A stretch of 64,000 nt of DNA. Origin: Ancylobacter polymorphus. GTDB taxonomy: Bacteria > Pseudomonadota > Alphaproteobacteria > Rhizobiales > Xanthobacteraceae. A program made the position numbers and the translations under genes. The stretch lies in assembly GCF_030813495.1 (NCBI RefSeq), contig NZ_JAUSUI010000011.1:62001-126000 (forward strand). Reading direction: 5' to 3'. The notes beneath the pieces were generated by a model. It was not told the origin of the DNA and did no database searches. It was given only the letters and a program-made list of their open reading frames with translations. Positions 45,881 to 53,674 of the stretch are shown piece after piece (positions within the stretch are counted from its first letter, which is position 1; the number at the start of each line of letters is the position of its first letter).

Positions 45881-48011
45881 GGCCGCCTCCCTCAATCATC
45901 GACAGAAGTTCTTCGAGGTCGCCGCCCGCGCCGGGCGGCGGAGCCGGTATCGACGGCGAGGCTTGCGCCGGCATTACCTGGGGTTGTCCCGTCAGATACG
46001 CCACGAGCGCGTTGACGGTTGGATGGTCGAAGGCCAGCGTTTGCGGCAGGGCACGGCCGAGATGGGTGCCGAGGGCGCCAGCGAGATCCACCGCGTCGAT
46101 CGAGGTGAAGCCGAGTTCGCCAAGCCCGCGATCCACCGCGACGGCCGAGACCGGAAGGCCGAGCCGGCCTGCCAGCCAGTCGCGAATCCAGCGCTCCAGC
46201 GCCGGCACGGCAAGGGGCGTCGCCGGCGCGTGCGCCGCCGCGCGCGCCGTGTCCGATGCGGCATCCAGCCTCTCCTGCCGCGCGCTGCGCCACTCCGCGA
46301 TAACGGGCAGTTCGCCTGCCCGCCAGGCCTGCCGGTTGGCGGCCCGCTGGATCTTGCCGCTGGAGGTGCGCAGCACCGCACCGGGCTCGACCAGCACGAT
46401 GCGCGAGAGCTGGAGTTCCAGCATCTGCCACACCGAAGCGCTGATGGCGCTGAACAGCGGCGCGGGATCAGTGCGCCGCTGCGTGCGCTCCAGCTCCTGC
46501 ACCAGCACCACCTGTTCGCCACCGGCCTCGCCGATGAGGCCGAACGCTGCGCCGCCGCCCGCGCGCAGCGCCGGATGCGCCGCCTGCGCCACGCGCTCAA
46601 TATCCTGCGGGTAGTGGTTCGAGCCGGAGAGAATGATGAGGTCCTTGATGCGGCCGGTGACGCAGAGTTCGTCGCCGATCATCGCCCCGAGATCGCCGGT
46701 GCGCAGATAGCCCGTCGGGTCGTCCTCGCCCTCGATGCGCACGCCGAAGGTGGCGGCGCTTTCCTCCGGCCGGCGCCAATAGCCGCGCGCGATGGTCGGC
46801 CCGCCGAGCCAGATTTCACCGACGCGGTCGGCCGGCTGGCGGCGCTTTGTCTCGGGATCGACGATGGCGACGCGCACATCTTCCAGCGGCGCGCCGCAGC
46901 CCGGGATGAGGGTCGTGCGGGCCGATGCGCCAGCCTCGACGATGCGGCCCTGTTCCAGCGCCGCGGCATCGAGCGAGAACAGCCGAGGCGCCGCGCCCGT
47001 GGGGCTGGCGGTGACGGCCAGCGTCGATTCCGCCAGCCCATAGGCCGGGGCGAAGGTCTCGCGGCGAAAACCGTGCGGGGCGAAAGCGGCGATGAAATCC
47101 TCCATCACCTGCGGGTCGATCGGCTCGGCGGCGTTCATCGCCATGACGAGGGAGGAGAGGTCGAGGCCTGCCCGCGCCTCGGCCGGGATGCGGCGGGCAC
47201 ACAGATCATAGGCGAAGCTCGGGGCCGCCGTGTGGGTGCCGCCGAAGCGGCTGATCGCCTCCAGCCACAGCAGCGGGCGCTGCAGGAAGCTGTTCGGTGC
47301 CATCTGCACGACCGGGCAGCCGGAGTACAGCGTCTGCAGCAGGCCGAAGATCAGCCCGAGATCGTGAAAGGCCGGCAGCCAGGTCACCATCGTGCTCGCG
47401 GGCGAGAGACCCCAGGCTGCTTCCATCCGCGCCATGTCGGCCATGAGATTGGCATGGCTCACCTCCACGCCCTTGGGCAGGGCGGTGGAACCCGATGTGT
47501 ACTGGATGAAGCAGGTGGCCGAAGGATCGACCTCTCGCAGGGGCGCGGGTGCGATGTCCTGCGCGTCGAGATCGCCGACATCCTGCCAGCGCAGGGCGGC
47601 CAGCTCCGCGCTGTCGGCCTGCCAGAGGGTCGATTGTTCGGCGACGCCGCCGCCGGTCAGGGCGAGAGCGGCGCCACTGTCGACGGCCACCGCCTGCAGC
47701 CGCTGGATCAGCCGGTGCCGGCGCGGCGGGTTGATCGGCACGGCGAGGCGCCCCGACCACTGGCAGGCGAGAAACGCGACGAGAAAGTCGACGCAGGGCT
47801 GGAACACCAGCAGCACCGGTGCGCCGGGCGTGCTCGCCCGTTCGAGGAAACCGGCGACACGGGCGGCGCGGGCCGCCAGTTCGGCCGCGCCGCAGCGCTC
47901 GGCCACCGCGCCGGAACTGTCGAGGAAGGTGATGGACCAGCGTGCGTCCGGGCTCTCCGCCAGCGCGGCGAGGCGGGTGGCGACGGTGCCGGTCGGGAGA
48001 ACGGGGCTCAT
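45867..48011 (-). CDS. Fatty acyl-AMP ligase fused to acyl carrier protein (FAAL-ACP)
   Basis: The 714-residue loading protein has a FAAL domain (about 1-575) with the AMP-binding motif YTSGSTALPKGVEVSHANL, LPAFHDLGLIFG and a C-terminal KIQR Lys; the family insertion is probably present, judging from length and similarity. An ACP follows (about 600-680) with the phosphopantetheine Ser637 in ELGFTSIDAVDL. It activates a free fatty acid with ATP and loads it on its own carrier, supplying the lipid tail for the KS of the next protein. Its start overlaps the stop of the ABC exporter gene by four bases, and its stop overlaps the PKS/NRPS gene. Confidence 0.93.
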   Translation of the reverse strand: MSPVLPTGTVATRLAALAESPDARWSITFLDSSGAVAERCGAAELAARAARVAGFLERASTPGAPVLLVFQPCVDFLVAFLACQWSGRLAVPINPPRRHRLIQRLQAVAVDSGAALALTGGGVAEQSTLWQADSAELAALRWQDVGDLDAQDIAPAPLREVDPSATCFIQYTSGSTALPKGVEVSHANLMADMARMEAAWGLSPASTMVTWLPAFHDLGLIFGLLQTLYSGCPVVQMAPNSFLQRPLLWLEAISRFGGTHTAAPSFAYDLCARRIPAEARAGLDLSSLVMAMNAAEPIDPQVMEDFIAAFAPHGFRRETFAPAYGLAESTLAVTASPTGAAPRLFSLDAAALEQGRIVEAGASARTTLIPGCGAPLEDVRVAIVDPETKRRQPADRVGEIWLGGPTIARGYWRRPEESAATFGVRIEGEDDPTGYLRTGDLGAMIGDELCVTGRIKDLIILSGSNHYPQDIERVAQAAHPALRAGGGAAFGLIGEAGGEQVVLVQELERTQRRTDPAPLFSAISASVWQMLELQLSRIVLVEPGAVLRTSSGKIQRAANRQAWRAGELPVIAEWRSARQERLDAASDTARAAAHAPATPLAVPALERWIRDWLAGRLGLPVSAVAVDRGLGELGFTSIDAVDLAGALGTHLGRALPQTLAFDHPTVNALVAYLTGQPQVMPAQASPSIPAPPPGAGGDLEELLSMIEGGGRGEQ

Positions 48012-50785
48012 TGAGAGGGCACCTGCAGCTTCAGCCAGGCATAGTGCTTCATCATCGCCTCATAGCGCGGGGCGAAGGTGGAGACGATCTTCTGCTCGAC
48101 GTCGGGATGCGCCGCGAGCAGCGCGCGCAGCGTCGCCCGGTCGATGGTCAGCAAATGGCAGGGCTTGCGCGTCACCACACGGGTGAACTCCTCCGCATGT
48201 TCCAGCACCGTATTCTCGCCCAGCGCGTCGCCGGCTTCCAGTACCTCCACCGACATGAAGGTGCCGTCCGGAAGGCGCACGCTCTGCTGGGCTTCGCCCT
48301 GTGTGATGAAGATCAGCCGATCGGCCGGCCGGCCGTCCTCGATCAGCACGGTGTCCGGCCCCACCGTCTCGACGCTCATGCGGGCGAGCAGGTTTTCAAG
48401 GAAGCCCGGCGCCAGTCCCTGCAGCAGCGGGCGCTTGCGCAGCCGTTCCAGAAGCTGCTCGCGCGGCACGACGCCTTCCGCACCGGCGATGACACTGCGC
48501 TCCCACAGATCGGCATAGACGCCCTCGGCTTCCAGCAGCGCGGCATGGGTACCGCTTTCCACCACCCGGCCGGCTTTGACGACATAGACGAGGTCGGCAT
48601 GCTCGCACTGGGTGAGGTCATGGGTGACGGCGACCACGGTGCGTCCCTTCGTGACCTTGCGCAGCGTCTCTTCCACCGCGACGCGGCTCGCCGGGTCGAG
48701 CGCCGAGGTGGCTTCGTCCAGCAGCATGATCTGCGGATCGTGAAGAATGGCGCGGGCGATGGCGATGCGCTGGCGCTGCCCGCCCGAGAGCTTGCTGCCG
48801 CCCTCGCCGACATCGGTGTCGTAGCCATCGGGCAGCGCCATGATGATCGGGTGAATGTCGGCAGCCTTGGCCGCCGCCTCCACCTCGGCATCGCTGGCAC
48901 CCAGCTTGCCCATGCGGATATTCTCGCGCACCGAGCCCTGAAACAGGATGGTCTCCTGCGGCACCAGCGAAATGAGGGAGCGCAGCTGCGCCTCCCCCAG
49001 CATCCGGATATCCACCCCGTTCACCCGGACATGGCCGCTGCGGGGCGAAAACTGGTTCTCGATCAGCCGCAGAATGGTCGATTTGCCGGAGCCGGACGGA
49101 CCCACCACCATCACCCGCCGCGGACAGTCGATGGAAAGCGACACCTTGTCGAGCGTCGTGGCGGTGCCGTCATAGCTGAAACTCACCTCATCGAAGGTCA
49201 GCGAGTGCACCTTGCCGCCAATATTCTCCGGCCGCTCCGGGTCGGGGGCCGCGTCCGGCTTGCCGAGCAGGGCCTGCACCCGCTCCAGCCCGCCGACGCC
49301 CTGGATGAGCAGCGGCAGCTGGGCGCCGATGAAGCCGGCGGCGCCGCCAATGGTGAGCAGCAGGGTGATGAAGGCAACGATCGTGCCCGAGGACACGTCG
49401 CCATGCACCGATTGCAGAGCGCCGAGCCCAATGACAAGCAGCTGCGCCGCGCTGACGCCGAAGCTGGTCATGCGGCCAACGAGACCGGAGGAGAAATACT
49501 GATGGTAGCTCGCCTTGAACAGACGGGCGAGCTGGGTGGTGAACAGCTTCGACTGCAAATCGTGCAGGCCGAAAATGCGGATCACCCGCTGCATGAGCAG
49601 CGTTTCCTTCACCACATGGGCAACCTTGGCGTCCTCCGCCCCGCGTTCGTAATTGTAGCGCACCGCGCGTTTGCTGAAGCCTCGCGGCAGCCAGAAGGCG
49701 ATCATCAGCGACACCAGCGTGGCGATGGCGAGCTGGGTGTCGAGCGTGAACGCCACCGCCACCGAGCCGATCAGCATCAACCCCTTGGAGAACAGGCCGG
49801 GCACCGCCCAGATGACCGCCTTCTCCACCACGGTGAGGTCATTGGAGAAATCCGCGATGATGGCGTCGGTGTCGGAACTGGCGAGTTCGCGCGCGTCCAT
49901 CCGGTTGATCTTGGAGAACATGCGCGCGCGCAGATCATTGAGGATGCGCGGCCCGAGCTTGGCGACGGAATAGTCCAGAATGACGCCGAAGAAGGAGGCG
50001 GCGAGGAAACCCCAGATGAGATACCCGATATAGGTGCGGATCACCTCGACATTGCTGGGCTTTATGCCCTCGTCGAACAGCGTCTGCAGCCAAAGCGGGA
50101 CATAGACGGCGTAGAGAATCTGCACCGCATTCGCGACGAGAAACCAGAACAGCAGCATCTTGTGCCGCGCCGCCGCCTTCGCCACCCAGATCACGAGATG
50201 GGTCGGCCCTCTCTCGGGGGTGCCGGCGCGGATCTCGTCCTGCCATTTCAGTTCGAGCGCCCCGGTGGACACGCCGGCCACCGCCTCGCAGGCGGCGTCC
50301 ACATTGCCATTGGCGCCCATCTTGCGCCCGAATTTCAGGAAGCCGCGCGGTCCCTTGGCCTTCAGGAGATATTCGACGAACGCCGCCGCCCGCCGCACAT
50401 CCTTCTGGTCCACCTCCGGCATGAGCAGGCGGCCCGCCAGCCCGTTGAGGTCATGCGCGTCGGTGCGCGCGATGCGCACGGGCGCGGGCTTCTTGCCGTC
50501 CTCGCGGCCCACTTCCAGCAACACCGAATGCAAGAGACCAAGCCCGAGCAGCCCCCAGGCGCCGCTCGGCATCGCCAGCTTGTAGGTGAACAGATGATGC
50601 GCGACGCGCCGCACCGGATCGCGACGCGCCTCATCCGGATTGGCGGCCATGGCGGCGGCGATGAAGCCCTTGTCCGGCTTGATCGCCAGCCGCTCGCAGG
50701 CCAGCGCATAAAGGCGCTGCAGCTTGTGCTGCACCTCATCCTCGGTTTCGTGCTTCTTGAACCAGTCGAAATGCCGATTGGACAT
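48008..50785 (-). CDS. ABC exporter with N-terminal extension and C-terminal cyclic-nucleotide-binding domain
   Basis: The 925-residue protein has three parts. Residues 1-210 form a soluble, unassigned domain. Residues 210-500 are a six-helix ABC exporter membrane domain, followed by a nucleotide-binding domain to about 780 (Walker A GPSGSGKST, signature LSGGQRQR, Walker B IMLLDEATSALD). The last 125 residues are a CRP-like cyclic-nucleotide-binding domain (VLIEDGRPADRLIFITQGEA, GDALGENTVLEHAEE). The half-transporter would dimerise and export a hydrophobic product. Its position between the thioesterase and FAAL genes, with an ATGA overlap to the latter, makes the lipopeptide the likely cargo. 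Whether it binds cAMP or cGMP is unknown. Confidence 0.88.
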   Translation of the reverse strand: MSNRHFDWFKKHETEDEVQHKLQRLYALACERLAIKPDKGFIAAAMAANPDEARRDPVRRVAHHLFTYKLAMPSGAWGLLGLGLLHSVLLEVGREDGKKPAPVRIARTDAHDLNGLAGRLLMPEVDQKDVRRAAAFVEYLLKAKGPRGFLKFGRKMGANGNVDAACEAVAGVSTGALELKWQDEIRAGTPERGPTHLVIWVAKAAARHKMLLFWFLVANAVQILYAVYVPLWLQTLFDEGIKPSNVEVIRTYIGYLIWGFLAASFFGVILDYSVAKLGPRILNDLRARMFSKINRMDARELASSDTDAIIADFSNDLTVVEKAVIWAVPGLFSKGLMLIGSVAVAFTLDTQLAIATLVSLMIAFWLPRGFSKRAVRYNYERGAEDAKVAHVVKETLLMQRVIRIFGLHDLQSKLFTTQLARLFKASYHQYFSSGLVGRMTSFGVSAAQLLVIGLGALQSVHGDVSSGTIVAFITLLLTIGGAAGFIGAQLPLLIQGVGGLERVQALLGKPDAAPDPERPENIGGKVHSLTFDEVSFSYDGTATTLDKVSLSIDCPRRVMVVGPSGSGKSTILRLIENQFSPRSGHVRVNGVDIRMLGEAQLRSLISLVPQETILFQGSVRENIRMGKLGASDAEVEAAAKAADIHPIIMALPDGYDTDVGEGGSKLSGGQRQRIAIARAILHDPQIMLLDEATSALDPASRVAVEETLRKVTKGRTVVAVTHDLTQCEHADLVYVVKAGRVVESGTHAALLEAEGVYADLWERSVIAGAEGVVPREQLLERLRKRPLLQGLAPGFLENLLARMSVETVGPDTVLIEDGRPADRLIFITQGEAQQSVRLPDGTFMSVEVLEAGDALGENTVLEHAEEFTRVVTRKPCHLLTIDRATLRALLAAHPDVEQKIVSTFAPRYEAMMKHYAWLKLQVPSQ

Positions 50786-50794
50786 GGCGGCTCT

Positions 50795-51673
50795 TTATGA
50801 TTCGCGGACAGGCGGGAACGGGGGACGCCCGGCGGAGGCTTGCCGACGCGCAATGAGATCGCCGACCAGGGCGGCGAAGGCGACCGTCGCGCCACTCCAG
50901 GGAAAATGGCCGGCCGAAAGCATGTGGAATCCGACCGGGCCGTTGCCCACCTCGCGCCATGCCGCGCTCTCCTCGGCGGAAACGGAGGGGTCGGCAGTGA
51001 GGCGGATGACGGAAAGCGCGCAGCGCAGCGGCGTGGGATCGATGAGCCGATAGGTTTCGCAGGCAGCGAGATCGGCGCGCAGCGCCGCTTCCTCGCGCGG
51101 CCCGAGAAGGTCGCTGAGGTCGGGACCGGCGGCGCCGAAGCACTCGCGCAGTTCCGCCAGCAATTGCGCGCGCGGCAGGCGGTGCAGCGGCGCCTCCTGC
51201 GGCGGCCGGCTCGGCGAGCGGAAGCCGGAGACGACAAGATGCAGCCCACCCGCCCGGGCAGGGTCGTCCCGCTCCAGCGACCGCGCCGTCTCGAAGGCGA
51301 GCAGCGCGCCGAAGCTGTTGCCGAGCAGCGTCACACAAGGCCCGTCCGGCCCCGGCGAGGCACCGAGATCGTCGGCGATCGCGGACGCCAGCGCCCGGCC
51401 AAGAAGCCGGACATCGGCGAGCGGCGGAGCCTCATCCGCCGACATGCCGGGAACCGGGGCGTCATGGCCCGGCAGCGCGACCGTGGCGACGGCAATGTGC
51501 AGCGGCAGGGCGGCGGCGAGCCCGAGGCAGGACAGCACGCTGCCGCCGGCATGCGGCAGGCAGATGAGCACCGGCGCACCCGCCGGGCGGCGCACCCAGC
51601 GCAGCAGGATCGGCGGCGCTGCCGGGGGCGGCTCCGGCACGTTGATGCGGGCCTCGGATCGCCGCGAGATCAT
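50795..51673 (-). CDS. Type II thioesterase of the lipopeptide cluster
   Basis: The 292-residue alpha/beta hydrolase is related to GrsT/SrfAD. Motifs are LICLPHAGGSVLSC near the N-terminus, the nucleophile in LLGNSFGALLAFE and the catalytic His in SAGHFPW. Such enzymes remove wrongly loaded or stalled acyl groups from carrier proteins. The start is uncertain: the ATG at 51673 was chosen because the open frame to 51742 would run through a palindrome in the divergent spacer. The first gene of the leftward operon, it ends 9 bases before the ABC exporter start. Confidence 0.85.
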   Translation of the reverse strand: MISRRSEARINVPEPPPAAPPILLRWVRRPAGAPVLICLPHAGGSVLSCLGLAAALPLHIAVATVALPGHDAPVPGMSADEAPPLADVRLLGRALASAIADDLGASPGPDGPCVTLLGNSFGALLAFETARSLERDDPARAGGLHLVVSGFRSPSRPPQEAPLHRLPRAQLLAELRECFGAAGPDLSDLLGPREEAALRADLAACETYRLIDPTPLRCALSVIRLTADPSVSAEESAAWREVGNGPVGFHMLSAGHFPWSGATVAFAALVGDLIARRQASAGRPPFPPVRES

Positions 51674-51709
51674 GACAAAATTCGCCAATGGACAGCGCCC
51701 ACCGATGTG

Positions 51710-51733
51710 CCACACCGTGATGGCGCGGTGTGG
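51710..51733. promoter_or_regulatory. Palindrome in the divergent thioesterase/PhyH spacer
   Basis: A perfect inverted repeat CCACACCG-N8-CGGTGTGG lies between the two divergent arms of the lipopeptide cluster. Its size and symmetry fit a dimeric regulator site. No regulator gene is seen in the cluster within this window. Confidence 0.45.
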
Positions 51734-51837
51734 GGGGACCATCCCTTCGCCGAACGCGTCTCGCGCGGCGCCGTCGCCGGTCGGAGCGACAGCGTCCGGG
51801 GCCAGCCCGTGCGCCGCAGCCGAATCCAGGAGGATCC

Positions 51838-52704
51838 ATGCCGAACGACACCTCTCCCATCGACGAGGCGATGATCGAGACCCTCGACCGCGATGGCGCC
51901 ATCTGCCTCAGGGGCGCTTTCGGCCCGGAATGGGTCGATCTCGCCGCCGAAGGCATCCGCCGTAACCTCGAGAGCCCCGGCGCGCTGTTCCAGAGTTTCT
52001 CGCCCAATGACAAGGGCGCCTTCTACTCCGACATCTGGTCGCGCCGGCACATTTCCGAGCTCGAAACCTTTGCGCTCGAATCGCCCTCCGCCGCCATCGC
52101 CGCGCGCTGCCTGCGCACCCCCTCCGTGCGGCTGCTGCAGGACACCTGGTTCTACAAGAGCCCCGGCACCCAGGCGCGCACGCCCTGGCATCACGACAAT
52201 GTGGTGCTCGGCCCGTTCTGCTCGATCTGGGTGGCGCTCGATCCCATTCCGCGCGCCGCGGCGCTGGAATTCGTGCGGGGCTCGCATCGCTGGAACAAGC
52301 TGTTCATGCCGGCGAACTTCTTCGAAAGCGAAGAGGCGGCACTGCCGGCGGTGGAGGAATTCTACGCCCGCTACCACGGCGAATTCGACATCGCCGCGCG
52401 AGACACCTTCTCGCGCGTGCCGGACATCCAGGCCCATCGCGAGGACTACGACATTCTGAGCTGGGACATGGAGCCGGGCGATTGCCTCGTCTTCCACGCC
52501 CGCACCCTGCACGGCTCGCCCGGCAATACGCTGGACCATGACACGCGGCGCATGGTGACGCGCTGGGTGGACGAGACCGCCGTGCTGGCCCCGCATGGCC
52601 GCACCGTGGTCGATCGCCTGGTGGCGGAAGGCTTCGAGGTCGATCTCGCGGTCGGCGCGCCGATCCGCGGCAAACTCTTCCCGGTGCTCACGCCCCTTGC
52701 CTGA
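51838..52704 (+). CDS. Phytanoyl-CoA dioxygenase family (Fe/2-oxoglutarate) oxygenase
   Basis: The 288-residue protein of the PhyH family has the iron facial triad WHHDNV (His and Asp) with a distal His in ARTLHGSPGN, and the 2-oxoglutarate Arg likely in DTRRMVTRW. An ideal ribosome site, AGGAGGATCC, precedes the ATG at 51838. It heads the rightward arm of the lipopeptide cluster, so it probably hydroxylates the fatty acyl chain or a residue of the peptide. The substrate is inferred only from position. Confidence 0.87.
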   Translation: MPNDTSPIDEAMIETLDRDGAICLRGAFGPEWVDLAAEGIRRNLESPGALFQSFSPNDKGAFYSDIWSRRHISELETFALESPSAAIAARCLRTPSVRLLQDTWFYKSPGTQARTPWHHDNVVLGPFCSIWVALDPIPRAAALEFVRGSHRWNKLFMPANFFESEEAALPAVEEFYARYHGEFDIAARDTFSRVPDIQAHREDYDILSWDMEPGDCLVFHARTLHGSPGNTLDHDTRRMVTRWVDETAVLAPHGRTVVDRLVAEGFEVDLAVGAPIRGKLFPVLTPLA

Positions 52705-53114
52705 GACGTGGCGGGCGGCGCGGCCGGAAAGGGCACGCGCCCCCGCACCCGGCGTGCCCGAGCGGGTGCGCCGAAGGCAGGGGGGCAGCCTTTCCTTTAG
52801 GGAAGGCATCAGCAGCAACCCATCAGCAATGGCATCCGACACGCGCCCGTTGCCGCCCTCGCCACACCCCGCCGGCCGGCGTGGGCGTATATCACGCCCT
52901 CCCCGCTGCACGCGGGGGTTGACGTGCAGAGACGGACGAACCCGAAGTCTATGGAGCCGATCATGCTAACGCAGCCATGTGAAACGCGCGTGAATTGCTA
53001 GAACCTTATTGCACGGCTTGCGAGAGAATACTGAAAACGGGTCAAAAATAGACAGTTGCCCAGACGAGCGACCCGCGCTAAGCCATCATCCGCAACTCTG
53101 GCTGGAGAAGTCCT
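52705..53114. other. Gene-free spacer upstream of the ABM gene
   Basis: No convincing gene is present in these 410 bases. An imperfect hairpin, CGCACCCG with CGGGTGCG (52744-52751 and 52763-52770), follows the dioxygenase gene. From about 52960 the sequence becomes AT-richer than its surroundings, as expected for a promoter region. I could not pick a spaced -35/-10 pair with confidence. Confidence 0.6.
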
Positions 53115-53441
53115 GTGGCAAGTATGTTTATGACGATCTCTCGTTGTCACGTTAAGGCGGGTAGCGAGCAGGATGCACGCGCGCTTCTCGAAAAGGAAAT
53201 GCTCCCCAACGACGGCAAGAAGCCGGGCGATGTCATTGAAGGGCTGGTCGGCTTTGGACTCATGAAGTCCAAGAAGGATCCGTCCATGTATGGCATCTGC
53301 ACTGTGTGGGAAAGCGAAGCTGCTTTCGACAAGATGTCTTCCAACCCGCGCGCCAAGGACGGTGGCGGCATCGTCGAGAAGCTCCAGAAGCTTTGCGACG
53401 GCGAGATCAAGGGCGAAGGTTTCTACATCGAAAGCCTCTGA
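53115..53441 (+). CDS. ABM-domain (antibiotic biosynthesis monooxygenase-like) protein
   Basis: The 108-residue dimeric alpha/beta-barrel protein begins MASMFMTISRCHVKAGSEQD and contains YGICTVWESEAAFDKMSSNP, the typical ABM pattern with the Trp/Glu region. The GTG start has GGAGAA 5 bases upstream; an ATG at 53124 is an alternative. ABM-fold proteins include small oxygenases, haem-degrading enzymes and many of unknown role. The gene is clearly less GC-rich than its neighbours and has its own strong terminator, so it may be a separate, older or acquired unit within the cluster. Confidence 0.78.
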   Translation: MASMFMTISRCHVKAGSEQDARALLEKEMLPNDGKKPGDVIEGLVGFGLMKSKKDPSMYGICTVWESEAAFDKMSSNPRAKDGGGIVEKLQKLCDGEIKGEGFYIESL

Positions 53442-53447
53442 AGACGT

Positions 53448-53481
53448 CCGGCGGCAGTTACGACTGCCGCCGGTTTTCTTT
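53448..53481 (+). terminator. Rho-independent terminator after the ABM gene
   Basis: An 11-base perfect stem, CCGGCGGCAGT paired with ACTGCCGCCGG around a TACG loop, is followed by TTTTCTTT. It starts 7 bases after the ABM stop. This is the clearest intrinsic terminator in the window. The NRPS gene beyond it needs its own promoter or readthrough. Confidence 0.92.
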
Positions 53482-53674
53482 CGGCCCTCAGGGCCAATTT
53501 CTACTTTAGGTTGCCGTTCTCTGAGACCTTGCGTACAGACAAGGCGTGGGCGGCCCGGCTCTGACCCGTCAGCCATTAGGCGGCACGGAAAGCGCACGCC
53601 GGCATGAAGAATGGCGCGGCGATTACATGCCGGCCCGGAGTGCAGCACGGTGTTTTGCTGCAGAAGGTAGTGAC

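Noticed and set aside
51674-51742. Longer thioesterase N-terminus beginning at 51742
   Set aside because: The extra residues are unlike the family and would place the spacer palindrome in coding sequence.
52919-52947. TTGACG as a -35 element for the ABM gene
   Set aside because: At the proper spacing the -10 position reads CCGAAG, which is not promoter-like.
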